From the NCBI GenBank assembly GCA_017443985.1, contig JAFSXR010000005.1, positions 1-48,743 on the forward strand: a stretch of DNA of 48,743 nt, given 5' to 3'. The translations under genes and the position numbers were made by a program. This stretch comes from Synergistaceae bacterium (GTDB lineage Bacteria; Synergistota; Synergistia; Synergistales; Aminobacteriaceae). Shown here piece after piece: positions 41,773 through 48,743 of the stretch; position 1 is the stretch's first letter; every line of letters begins with the position of its first letter. Under the pieces are notes generated by a model. It saw only the letters and a list, made by a program, of their open reading frames with translations, made no database searches and was not told the origin of the DNA.

Positions 41773-41803
41773 AGTTAGGAATTAGGAAGTAGGAGTTAGG
41801 AAG
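41773..41803 (+). repeat. TAGGAGT-type 7-nt tandem motif between flgI and flgJ
   Basis: AGTTAGGAATTAGGAAGTAG then GAGTTAGGAAG: four units, followed by a T-rich stretch. It ends 45 bp before flgJ, which has its own GGAGG closer by. Confidence 0.7.
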
Positions 41804-41848
41804 TTTTTATTTTTACAAGGGCAGTGTGCAGGAGGAAAATTTTTTAGA

Positions 41849-42229
41849 ATGATACACGCTATAAACGGGATAAGCTCGTCAAAAATTATTAACATGAACA
41901 TAGACCCGGAAATTCATAAAACAGACGACGCAATAAAATTAAAAGAAAGCTGCCAGCAATTTGAGAGTATTCTATGGTCAAAGCTCTTGAAGGACATGAA
42001 AAAATCCGCGATGGCTATCAGCGGAGCGGACAAAGAACGACTCTATAAACACATGGAAGACTTATCGCTCGAAATGGCGACTGATGATTTAGTTGAAGGG
42101 TCGGGCGGAGCAGGCTTATGGAAGATGCTTTACGACAGCATGATCGGAAAAGTTGCTGCGGACAAAGAAGCTCAGGAACGCCGCGAGGCTGACGAAGAAG
42201 CTGCAAAATTATTTGACGTGAGGGCGTAA
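41849..42229 (+). CDS. flgJ: Flagellar rod-binding protein FlgJ, N-terminal domain only
   Basis: Rod-capping scaffold. Its 126 residues correspond to the FlgJ N-terminal rod-binding domain: KLKESCQQFESILWSKLLKDM, a Met/Lys-rich centre and GGAGLWKMLYDSM. The peptidoglycan hydrolase domain of enterobacterial FlgJ is missing, as in many phyla. GGAGG at 41831-41835. It ends the flgHIJ cluster. Confidence 0.9.
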   Translation: MIHAINGISSSKIINMNIDPEIHKTDDAIKLKESCQQFESILWSKLLKDMKKSAMAISGADKERLYKHMEDLSLEMATDDLVEGSGGAGLWKMLYDSMIGKVAADKEAQERREADEEAAKLFDVRA

Positions 42230-42232
42230 TTT

Positions 42233-43354
42233 ATGGGTGCATTTATGTTACTGCCGATCGTTCTTATTCTTTATGAAATTGCGAGCCTGATACTTCCCTT
42301 AAAAATGCCGTTATGGGGCAGGCTTTTATTCTGGCTTTTTTTATTAATCGGGATTTCAAAAGGATTTTTATATCACAGAACGCCGGACGGGTTTGAAATT
42401 TATGAACTTCCCTACGCCGCGACTCTGTTAATAACGTTCGTATTTAATTTTATTATCATAGCGGCTTTAATCTGCTTGACGAAGGACATAATTTTTTTAG
42501 CATGGAAAATTTTTTCGCGCCGTCCGTTTCCGCATTTTTATGCCGCTCTTTTTGCGTTCAGCGTAGCATTTTCTGCGACGTTATTCGGAACATACGAGGG
42601 CTTGAGGCTTCCTGACGTTAATATTCAAGAAGTTGCCATAAAAAATCTAGGACGCGAATTTGACGGAATGAGAATTGCAATGCTCGTTGACATTCACGCC
42701 GACGAACTGACGAATTATAAAGCCGTCCAAAAAATCGTTGACAGAACTAACGCATTAAAGCCGGATTTAATTTTAATTCCCGGAGATTTTGTTGACGGTA
42801 CAGTCAAAGCACGTTCAAAAGATTTAGAGCCTATAAAAAATCTTAAAGCTAAATTCGGCGTGCTGGGCGTAACTGGAAATCACGAATATTATTTTGATTT
42901 TCACGGCTGGATTAAAGAATTTCCGAAGCTAGGCGTAAAAATGCTAATGAATGAGAATGTTGCATTAACTTCGGGCGACGCGAAATTAATTATTGCCGGT
43001 GTTCCTGACATAACGGGAAAGATGATGGGCTTGACAGCTCCTGATATAGATCTGGCGTTAAAAGATGTTCCGAAAGACGCGCCTATAATTTTAATGGATC
43101 ACAGACCCGACTCGGCGAGAGAGAACGCGAAAAAAAATATAGCTCTCCAAGTTTCAGGACATACTCACGGCGGACAAGTGCCGGTTATATATTCACTTAC
43201 TAAGAGAGCTAACAAAGGCTTTGTTCGCGGCTGGTACGACGTTGAAGGAATGAAATTATACGTCAGTCCCGGAACGTCTCAATGGAACGGCTTTGCCTGC
43301 AGAATTTTCGACCCGTCAGAAATAACTTTATTTATTCTGCGCTCAGCGGAATAA
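42233..43354 (+). CDS. Membrane-anchored metallophosphoesterase
   Basis: 373 residues. The N-terminal third has four hydrophobic helices. The C-terminal calcineurin-like domain has all motifs: MLVDIHADE (D-x-H), PGDFVDG (G-D), GNHEYY (G-N-H-E) and SGHTHGGQVP (G-H-x-H). It resembles YkuE/YaeI-type phosphoesterases; those act on lipid or nucleotide substrates, unknown here. It starts 3 bp after flgJ, probably by read-through, with no evident flagellar role. Its 3' end overlaps the convergent RqcH gene by 23 bp. Confidence 0.9.
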   Translation: MGAFMLLPIVLILYEIASLILPLKMPLWGRLLFWLFLLIGISKGFLYHRTPDGFEIYELPYAATLLITFVFNFIIIAALICLTKDIIFLAWKIFSRRPFPHFYAALFAFSVAFSATLFGTYEGLRLPDVNIQEVAIKNLGREFDGMRIAMLVDIHADELTNYKAVQKIVDRTNALKPDLILIPGDFVDGTVKARSKDLEPIKNLKAKFGVLGVTGNHEYYFDFHGWIKEFPKLGVKMLMNENVALTSGDAKLIIAGVPDITGKMMGLTAPDIDLALKDVPKDAPIILMDHRPDSARENAKKNIALQVSGHTHGGQVPVIYSLTKRANKGFVRGWYDVEGMKLYVSPGTSQWNGFACRIFDPSEITLFILRSAE

Positions 43355-44972
43355 CTCTCAAAGTTCCCGGATTAGTGTAAGTTACAAGGGCAACGGTGCC
43401 GGGCACTGAGCGGATATATTTTCGTTCCGTGTAGTCAATCGGCACTGAGCCTGCTCCTTTTCCTGACGAATGACCAGCGGCCAAGCCTGCAGCGTATTCT
43501 AAAATTTCACGCTTTGAATTTTCAAGCTCTTCGCGTGTTGCGCCCTTTATAATTACGTGCGCTCCGGGCATCTCGTGAGCATGAAGCCAAATATCATCAG
43601 GCCGGGCCATTTTGAAAGTTACGTGCCTGTTTCCGCGTGCTGACAGTCCCACTAAAATATTAACGTCGTCTTTCATAATATTTAGGTGCGGTGGAATTTC
43701 AGCCTGTTTCTTTTTGTGCTGTTTTAATTTTTTATCGTCCTTAGGCGTAATCCATTCGTTTAAGTCTTTTACGGCCTCGTTAAAATTTTCCGGGTCGTCA
43801 ATAGCGTCAAGCAATGCGCTCTGCTCTTTTAATTCTTTCACAGCAAAATTAATCGCGTCTAAATTTGCCTGAATTTCTTCGGGATTGCCTTTAGCTTTTC
43901 GATAACGCTTGAAATATTTTTCTGCGTTGCGTGAGGGCGTTAAATTCGGGTCAAGATTTATATCAAGCTCTTGGCCTTCCCAGTCGGTTAATTTAATATT
44001 CTCGGCGCGTTTAGGAATTTCATAAATGTGAGTCAAAATCGCTTCGCCCTTGCGTCTGAAAATTTCCGCCTCATGACATTCTTTTAACTGTTTTAATAAG
44101 CCGTCGCGGTGGCGTTCTTTTGATTTTACGGCGCGTTTTAATTTAGCGTCGATGTTGTGCAGAACTTTCTCGCGGCCTTTCCTCAATAACGGAATTAATA
44201 CGCCGTGCCTAGACGCTTTTAATATATCATTGCCGAGTGAAATTGTTTCGGGGAAATCAAAATTAAACCGCGTTAAGTAATTATTTTTCTTAATAACTTG
44301 GCAGGGGACATCTTCTCCCGATACTCCAAGCAAATCAGAAAGCCATGAAATATTTCTGCGTTCCTCCCAGTGCGATTGAATTAAACGCGCTAAAGGCCGT
44401 CCTATGCCTTTTATATTTTGAACGTCCTCGAATTTTAACGAGTTAGTAGTTTTTAATTCAATTCCGTTAAACGCAGGGGGAGCCGTATAAACATGTCCGG
44501 GCAGAATAGTTCTGAATGAATTTACATCGGGCGTTGAATGTTTCGCGGCCTCATCGATTTTATGATTTTCATCGAGCAATAAAAAATTTGCTACGGGTTC
44601 AGTAATTTCTAAAACTAAAAAATAACTCACGCTGACACCGGCTGAAATTCTCCGCCTTGCTTCAAGTTCTAAAATTCTGTCGCTGTTAATCTGTTTTACT
44701 GAAACAATTTCTCCGCCGTGCAAAAGTCTGCTCTTCAATGCTTCTGAAATTGACGCTTTCAACGGTGAAATTTCTTTCAGCGCGTTAATTTCATTTTGGG
44801 AAGCCGGGCAGACTCCGGCCGCTCCGGGAGCCCATGACAATAAAATCCACTGCTCCGAAGAAATTTTCAGAGCGGCCCAAGATTCTCCGCCCTCTATACG
44901 ATTGACCCGCAAGGGCAGAATTTTTTTCAACGCCCCTGCGAGTCCTGAGATAAATTCCGGTCCAAATGCCAT
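43332..44972 (-). CDS. rqcH: NFACT family protein, RqcH/Rqc2 homologue
   Basis: Ribosome-associated quality-control factor that adds C-terminal alanine tails to stalled chains (shown for B. subtilis RqcH). The NFACT-N domain retains the Asp98-Arg99 pair (NSDRILELE) required for tailing, followed by an HhH segment (IKGIGRPLARLI), a coiled coil, and NFACT-R (DIWLHAHEMPGAHVII) at the C-terminus. Its 546 residues are typical. The functional residues suggest it is active. It lies downstream of the flagellins but is unrelated in role. Confidence 0.92.
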   Translation of the reverse strand: MAFGPEFISGLAGALKKILPLRVNRIEGGESWAALKISSEQWILLSWAPGAAGVCPASQNEINALKEISPLKASISEALKSRLLHGGEIVSVKQINSDRILELEARRRISAGVSVSYFLVLEITEPVANFLLLDENHKIDEAAKHSTPDVNSFRTILPGHVYTAPPAFNGIELKTTNSLKFEDVQNIKGIGRPLARLIQSHWEERRNISWLSDLLGVSGEDVPCQVIKKNNYLTRFNFDFPETISLGNDILKASRHGVLIPLLRKGREKVLHNIDAKLKRAVKSKERHRDGLLKQLKECHEAEIFRRKGEAILTHIYEIPKRAENIKLTDWEGQELDINLDPNLTPSRNAEKYFKRYRKAKGNPEEIQANLDAINFAVKELKEQSALLDAIDDPENFNEAVKDLNEWITPKDDKKLKQHKKKQAEIPPHLNIMKDDVNILVGLSARGNRHVTFKMARPDDIWLHAHEMPGAHVIIKGATREELENSKREILEYAAGLAAGHSSGKGAGSVPIDYTERKYIRSVPGTVALVTYTNPGTLRVIPLSAE

Positions 44973-44987
44973 AGTTAAAAATTCCTT

Positions 44988-47339
44988 TTATCTCATTAAA
45001 CTTAATATACTGTTAGTTTGAATAGCGTTTGACTGTGCGAGCATGGCGGAATTTGACTCCATTAAAATTCTAATTCTCGTAAATTCTATAATTTCTTTAG
45101 CGTAATCAGTATCTCTGATAGCACTGTTAGCTGCGATAAGTGCCTCCATCTCGTCAGTCAAGTTGCCGATGTGATGCTCAAGTCTGTTCTGCGACGCGCC
45201 GAGCTTGGCCATCTGCATAGAAACTTTATCCGTAGCCAGATCAATAATTGTTACAGAGCGCATAGCTTCTTCAAGGCTCATTACGTTTATGGAGTCAAGC
45301 CCAAGCGCGTGCGACCTCATGTCGCCGATGTTAATCATAACGTCCTCGCCTTCGCCCGTGCCGGTCTGAATAACGGTTGTGTTGTCAGAAAGATGAATAG
45401 TAGCCTTGTTAGCTCCTTCGCCCGTGCTGTCGGTGAATTTGAAATTTTTATTAAAATCGTCCCACGCCGCTGTAACTCCGAACATGGGATCAAATTCGAT
45501 GTCAACGTTTTTATGAATAGCTCCGACAAGCTTATCACCGGCAATTTCGACTCGTTCAGCCACTAGCGAATCATCGTGAGCATTTCTGACGGTTACGCTG
45601 TGGCGGTTTTCTTCGGACTGTTCAATTTCGTTAAGCCCGAATGCTTTTAATAATTCTTCGCTGCCTGAGAGCGTAATTTCTCCGCGCCTGCCGGTTAAAG
45701 CGGAACGAATTACGAAAGTTCCTGCGGCAGCCTCAGCTCCTGTTGTACCGCCCTCAACGAACGAGACAAATTTTGAAGAGTCATTGACATAATTTGCCTG
45801 GCCAAGCCCTAAAGCTACAGCATTGTTTAATTTTCTTGCAGCTTCGTCAAAAGTATCATCGCCGTAGAGTATAACTTTAGCCTGCTTTCCGTCGCCTTGA
45901 GTAAGCGTAATTTCTTTCGGCTCATCGAGCAAAAAATTTCCCTGATCGTCCCAGAATTTGTCCGCGTCTTTCATTTGTGTTTTTCCTGTCGCGGTCTTGC
46001 TTATAAATCCTGTCGTCAGGCTCGCGATCAGCGTCTCATCTTCGACGTTATCGAAATTTTGAAAGTTCGCGCCGGTCCTCAAAAATAAATTCCCTTCAGA
46101 AACTACGCCGGTCTTTTCGTTTAATATAAAATTCGTGAATTTTATTTCTTTCCCGGCTAAATTGTCGCCGTCCATGACGTAGTGAAGGGTTTGATTCCCA
46201 AAGGGTGCGCCCTCCCATTTATCATAATACTGTCCGTCAACCGTGCCGGACATATTAATTCCGACTGCGTTGTCCGCAGGAGTTTGAGCCGATACGCTGA
46301 CGGTGAACGCTGCGCCGTCTTGAATATAATCAATTCCGTGCAGGCTTATGCTCACGGAGTCAGGGCCTAAGAGTTCAGATAAATTTACTTCCTGCTCGTC
46401 TTCAGTTAACAGAATATTATCGAGCGCAGCTTTTTTAGAAACGCCCTCCTGCGTCAAAATATTGGCAGTAGCACTCAAAGTTACGGTGTTGTCATTTCTG
46501 TTGACAGCTTTAACTTCAAATAAAATGCTCGCGTTATCGACAAGCCCGTCAGAAGTATTAATCGTGAAAACATCTTCGACAGCCGCGCTGATTTTGTGAG
46601 AACCCGTGAATTTTGCTTCCTGACTGTCAGAACTTGAGAGCGAGAGATTATAAATTCCTGCCGGGAGGCTGCCGGTCGCATAAATATCATCAGCCCCTAA
46701 AGAAGAATTAACCGTCTTATTCATCGAGGCGTTATCGTGCTTAATTCTGAAAATATTTGACTTTTGCGTCTGTGCTTTGCCGGCCTTAGTTTCTATGGAG
46801 AGCTTAAAATTTCCGTCAACGCTGTATTTCTGCCCGTATTGATCTATCGAACGCAGTCCGCCGTTTATGATTGCTTTTACGTTATTGTCGGAACTGCTCC
46901 ATAAAATTGCGTTCTCGCCGTTCAGAAGGCTTTTTCTGTTAAATTGCGTCGAATTGCCGATTAAATCTATCTGGTCTCTGATCTCGTTGATTTCAATCTG
47001 AATATAACTCCTGTCCTGTTGTGTCAAAGTTTCGTTGGCGGCCTGAACAGAGAGTTCGCGCATTCTATTTAGCATCGACTGGGTCTGCGTCAATCCGCCG
47101 ACAGCAGTCTGTATCATGCTGATGCCGTCCTGCGAATTATTGAGGGCTTTTTCCATTCCGAAGATTCGGGATCGCATTGTTTCGCCTATAGCCAGCTCGG
47201 CGGTGTTATCTAAGTCGGCAATTTTAGTACGCAGCCCCGATGATAATTTTTCGAGCGATCTTTTCATAGCCAGCGAATTTCTCTGCATTATTCTCTGGCC
47301 TAACAGCGACGTTATATCGTGGTTCATTATCATCGACAT
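44988..47339 (-). CDS. fliC: Giant flagellin
   Basis: Filament subunit of 783 residues, far longer than the 270-500 of common flagellins. Conserved N-terminal D0/D1 (MNHDITSLLGQRIMQRNSLA, RMRELSVQAANET) and C-terminal D1/D0 (SAIRDTDYAKEIIEFTRIRI, ending ILSLMR) flank a central insert of about 500 residues of beta-rich, Thr/Asp/Ser-rich sequence forming the outer D2-D3 surface. The frame opens at 47399, but ATG 47339, with AAGGTG upstream, gives the flagellin start. A paralogue lies at 47951. Confidence 0.94.
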   Translation of the reverse strand: MSMIMNHDITSLLGQRIMQRNSLAMKRSLEKLSSGLRTKIADLDNTAELAIGETMRSRIFGMEKALNNSQDGISMIQTAVGGLTQTQSMLNRMRELSVQAANETLTQQDRSYIQIEINEIRDQIDLIGNSTQFNRKSLLNGENAILWSSSDNNVKAIINGGLRSIDQYGQKYSVDGNFKLSIETKAGKAQTQKSNIFRIKHDNASMNKTVNSSLGADDIYATGSLPAGIYNLSLSSSDSQEAKFTGSHKISAAVEDVFTINTSDGLVDNASILFEVKAVNRNDNTVTLSATANILTQEGVSKKAALDNILLTEDEQEVNLSELLGPDSVSISLHGIDYIQDGAAFTVSVSAQTPADNAVGINMSGTVDGQYYDKWEGAPFGNQTLHYVMDGDNLAGKEIKFTNFILNEKTGVVSEGNLFLRTGANFQNFDNVEDETLIASLTTGFISKTATGKTQMKDADKFWDDQGNFLLDEPKEITLTQGDGKQAKVILYGDDTFDEAARKLNNAVALGLGQANYVNDSSKFVSFVEGGTTGAEAAAGTFVIRSALTGRRGEITLSGSEELLKAFGLNEIEQSEENRHSVTVRNAHDDSLVAERVEIAGDKLVGAIHKNVDIEFDPMFGVTAAWDDFNKNFKFTDSTGEGANKATIHLSDNTTVIQTGTGEGEDVMINIGDMRSHALGLDSINVMSLEEAMRSVTIIDLATDKVSMQMAKLGASQNRLEHHIGNLTDEMEALIAANSAIRDTDYAKEIIEFTRIRILMESNSAMLAQSNAIQTNSILSLMR

Positions 47340-47360
47340 TTTTTTTCTCACCTTCTTTAT

Positions 47361-47409
47361 TAAAAAATGCCCCCTCTGCCGCTTAACCCAGCCAAGCAAG
47401 CGAGGGGGG
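47361..47409 (-). terminator. Terminator between flaG and the giant flagellin gene
   Basis: On the minus strand CCCCCCTC pairs with GAGGGGG around a 24-nt loop, followed by CATTTTTTAA. It lies after the flaG stop and only about 22 bp before the flagellin start, so it would separate or attenuate the two. Confidence 0.65.
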
Positions 47410-47416
47410 TTAAAAT

Positions 47417-47842
47417 CTATGCTTTAATGTCAAGTTTTTCTTTACGCTGTGATTCTTCTTCGCGTATTTTTTCCAAAAAATTGACAATTTCATCCGAAGG
47501 AACTTTGCGAACAATCGTACCGTCTGCGGAACTTACCACGCTAATCTGAACAATACCGGCTTCCTCAATAACTTCATACTTTAGATGGCGCATTTCGGAA
47601 GCCTTATCGAGAATTTTTGCTTTGACTTCTTCAGCTCTATCGTTATTTTTGTCTTGAGCTTCCTGTCGCGCAGCTTGTGCAACCTTTTCAGAAATTTTTT
47701 GATTTTTTTGGCCCGGAGTATCTCCGACCATGCTGCCAAGCGTTGCAGTTCTGATTATTTTACGTTGTTCAGCCGCCTGTGATTGATAATTAAGTGGGTC
47801 GGGCAGATCATTCACGGTTACCCCATTTTCATGCTCAATCAC
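47417..47842 (-). CDS. flaG: FlaG family protein
   Basis: Flagellar protein that affects filament length in other bacteria. Its 141 residues have a long charged helical N-terminal part and a C-terminal FlaG core: LKYEVIEEAGIVQISVVSSA and GTIVRKVPSDEIVNFLEKI (consensus V-I-R-x-I-P-x-E). It sits between two flagellin genes on the same strand, supporting a filament role. AGGTG about 7 nt before the ATG. Confidence 0.9.
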   Translation of the reverse strand: MIEHENGVTVNDLPDPLNYQSQAAEQRKIIRTATLGSMVGDTPGQKNQKISEKVAQAARQEAQDKNNDRAEEVKAKILDKASEMRHLKYEVIEEAGIVQISVVSSADGTIVRKVPSDEIVNFLEKIREEESQRKEKLDIKA

Positions 47843-47865
47843 CTGCTCCCGTTCAGCGAGCTATT

Positions 47866-47897
47866 AAAAAAGGGAAGAGAGACTTACCCCCCTTCCC
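47866..47897 (-). terminator. Terminator after the second flagellin gene
   Basis: On the minus strand GGGAAG pairs with CTTCCC (47897-47872) across a G/T-rich loop, followed by six T (47871-47866). It ends the flagellin transcript before flaG. Confidence 0.75.
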
Positions 47898-47950
47898 CCA
47901 TTTGCAGCGCTTATTAAAAGTTTTAAGGGTCAGTAAAAGACTGCTTAAAA

Positions 47951-48743
47951 CTAGCGGATCAGGCTGAGGACGTTCTGAGGCTGCTGGTTTGCCTGTGCAA
48001 GCATTGAGTTACCAGCCTGAAGCATAATGTTCAGCTTCGTGAACTCCATCATTTCCTTCGCCATGTCAGCATCGCGGATTCTGCTCTCTGCGGAGGTCAG
48101 GTTCTCGCTTGCTGTCGTCAGGTTGTTCGCTGTGTACTCTAATCTGTTCTGATACGCACCGAGTTTCGCACGCTGTGTCGATACTTTGTCGATTGCGTTG
48201 TCGATGATCGTGATTGAACGTGCTGCTCTCTCCTGGCTCATGACGTTTACGCCGTCAAGTCCGAGTGCATGTGAGCGCATGTCGCCGATGTTGAGGCCCA
48301 TATCCTCGCCCTCGTTTGCACCGATCTGAAGCACTGTCGTGTTATCTGAAAGGTGAAGTACCGACTCCTGAGTCGTTGCGGAATATGTGTATTTCTTGAG
48401 GTCATCGTTCCATGCGGCATTGATTCCGCCAAGTGCGCTGAACTCTACGTCAACGTTCGGTGAGATTATGCCGTGCGCCACGTTTCCGGTTACTTTGACG
48501 TTCTGTGCGATTGTCTCGCCGGTGTGAGCGTCGGACACGTCAACGTGATAGACAGTCTCTTTTGAATCCTGGATCGTGTTGAGCGAGAAAGCGTTGAGTA
48601 AGTTCTCGTCTCCTGAAAGCGTGATTTCGCCTGCCGCTCCGGGAACGACCGTACGAATAAGGAACGTGCCTTCAACCGCCTCAGCGTTCTTTGTCGCGCC
48701 GTCTACGAACGTTACGAATTTTGTAGCGTCGTCAACGTATTTG
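47951..48743 (-). CDS. Flagellin, C-terminal part (cut by window edge)
   Basis: The last 264 codons of a second flagellin; the frame is open to the window edge and an internal Met at 48538 is not the start. It parallels the giant flagellin: KYVDDATKFVTFVDGATK, GEITLSG, LHLSDNTTVLQIG, NIGDMRSHALGLDGVNVMSQ, and the C-terminal D0 end RDADMAKEMMEFTKLNIML ... VLSLIR. It looks like the more canonical of the two at the C-terminus (MLQAGNSMLAQANQ). Full length is unknown, probably also long. Confidence 0.93.
   Translation of the reverse strand, partial: KYVDDATKFVTFVDGATKNAEAVEGTFLIRTVVPGAAGEITLSGDENLLNAFSLNTIQDSKETVYHVDVSDAHTGETIAQNVKVTGNVAHGIISPNVDVEFSALGGINAAWNDDLKKYTYSATTQESVLHLSDNTTVLQIGANEGEDMGLNIGDMRSHALGLDGVNVMSQERAARSITIIDNAIDKVSTQRAKLGAYQNRLEYTANNLTTASENLTSAESRIRDADMAKEMMEFTKLNIMLQAGNSMLAQANQQPQNVLSLIR

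Noticed and set aside
47340..47399. 20-residue N-terminal extension of the giant flagellin
   Set aside because: It would translate through the terminator hairpin; flagellins start at the MNHDI-type Met, and a ribosome site lies before 47339.

Overview
The window carries a bacterial chromosome segment with an estimated G+C in the low-to-mid 40s percent, rich in A/T homopolymer runs between genes. It looks like an anaerobic, flagellated, two-membrane bacterium, most probably of the Synergistota. The evidence is: P- and L-ring flagellar genes (outer membrane present), very long flagellins with FlaG, HydE plus a TM1266-type regulator ([FeFe]-hydrogenase), rubrerythrin, a TRAP-type binding protein, an RND pump, no respiratory genes, and frequent TTG starts. 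The phylum is inferred from the gene set, not proved.

Layout. 1-2300: end of a glutathione peroxidase gene, thioredoxin, a TIGR04076-type gene whose 5' end contains a CRISPR-repeat-like element, and an orphan TRAP binding protein closed by a terminator. 2300-6700: def-fmt, a NUDIX hydrolase and a chemotaxis receptor. 6700-9700: rubrerythrin, then hemB and greA on the minus strand, then a Bax-inhibitor-1 protein. 9700-17900: topA-trmFO, hydE with its regulator on the minus strand, then rseP-comEA-comEC. 18000-23700 (minus): gltX and an RND permease/adaptor pair. 23700-24180: the largest gene-free stretch, with one copy of a dispersed repeat and a frameshifted gene remnant. 24180-30540 (plus): DUF1015, EamA transporter, DUF3084, a HicB/HicA-like pair, rnhA, comF, murJ. 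30600-39520 (minus): a compact ten-gene run of mreD, mreC, mreB, MBL hydrolase, coiled-coil protein, dtd, rel, recJ, tadA, YhcH-like. 39600-42230: second copy of the dispersed repeat, tRNA-Val(CAC), flgH-flgI-flgJ. 42230-48743: membrane phosphoesterase, then on the minus strand the NFACT/RqcH protein, a giant flagellin, flaG and the C-terminal part of a second flagellin that runs off the window.

Most genes are housekeeping. def-fmt handles N-formyl-methionine at both ends of translation. topA-trmFO, tadA, gltX, dtd, rel and RqcH serve DNA topology, tRNA modification and quality control, and the stringent response. mreBCD and murJ shape and build the wall. The accessory signals worth attention are the type I-C-like repeat embedded in the TIGR04076 gene; a family of 7-nt TAGGAGT-like tandem motifs that carry Shine-Dalgarno cores before many genes; a roughly 100-bp intergenic repeat in two copies; an A8 tract that puts the natural start of the DUF3084 gene out of frame; and a decayed gene fragment.
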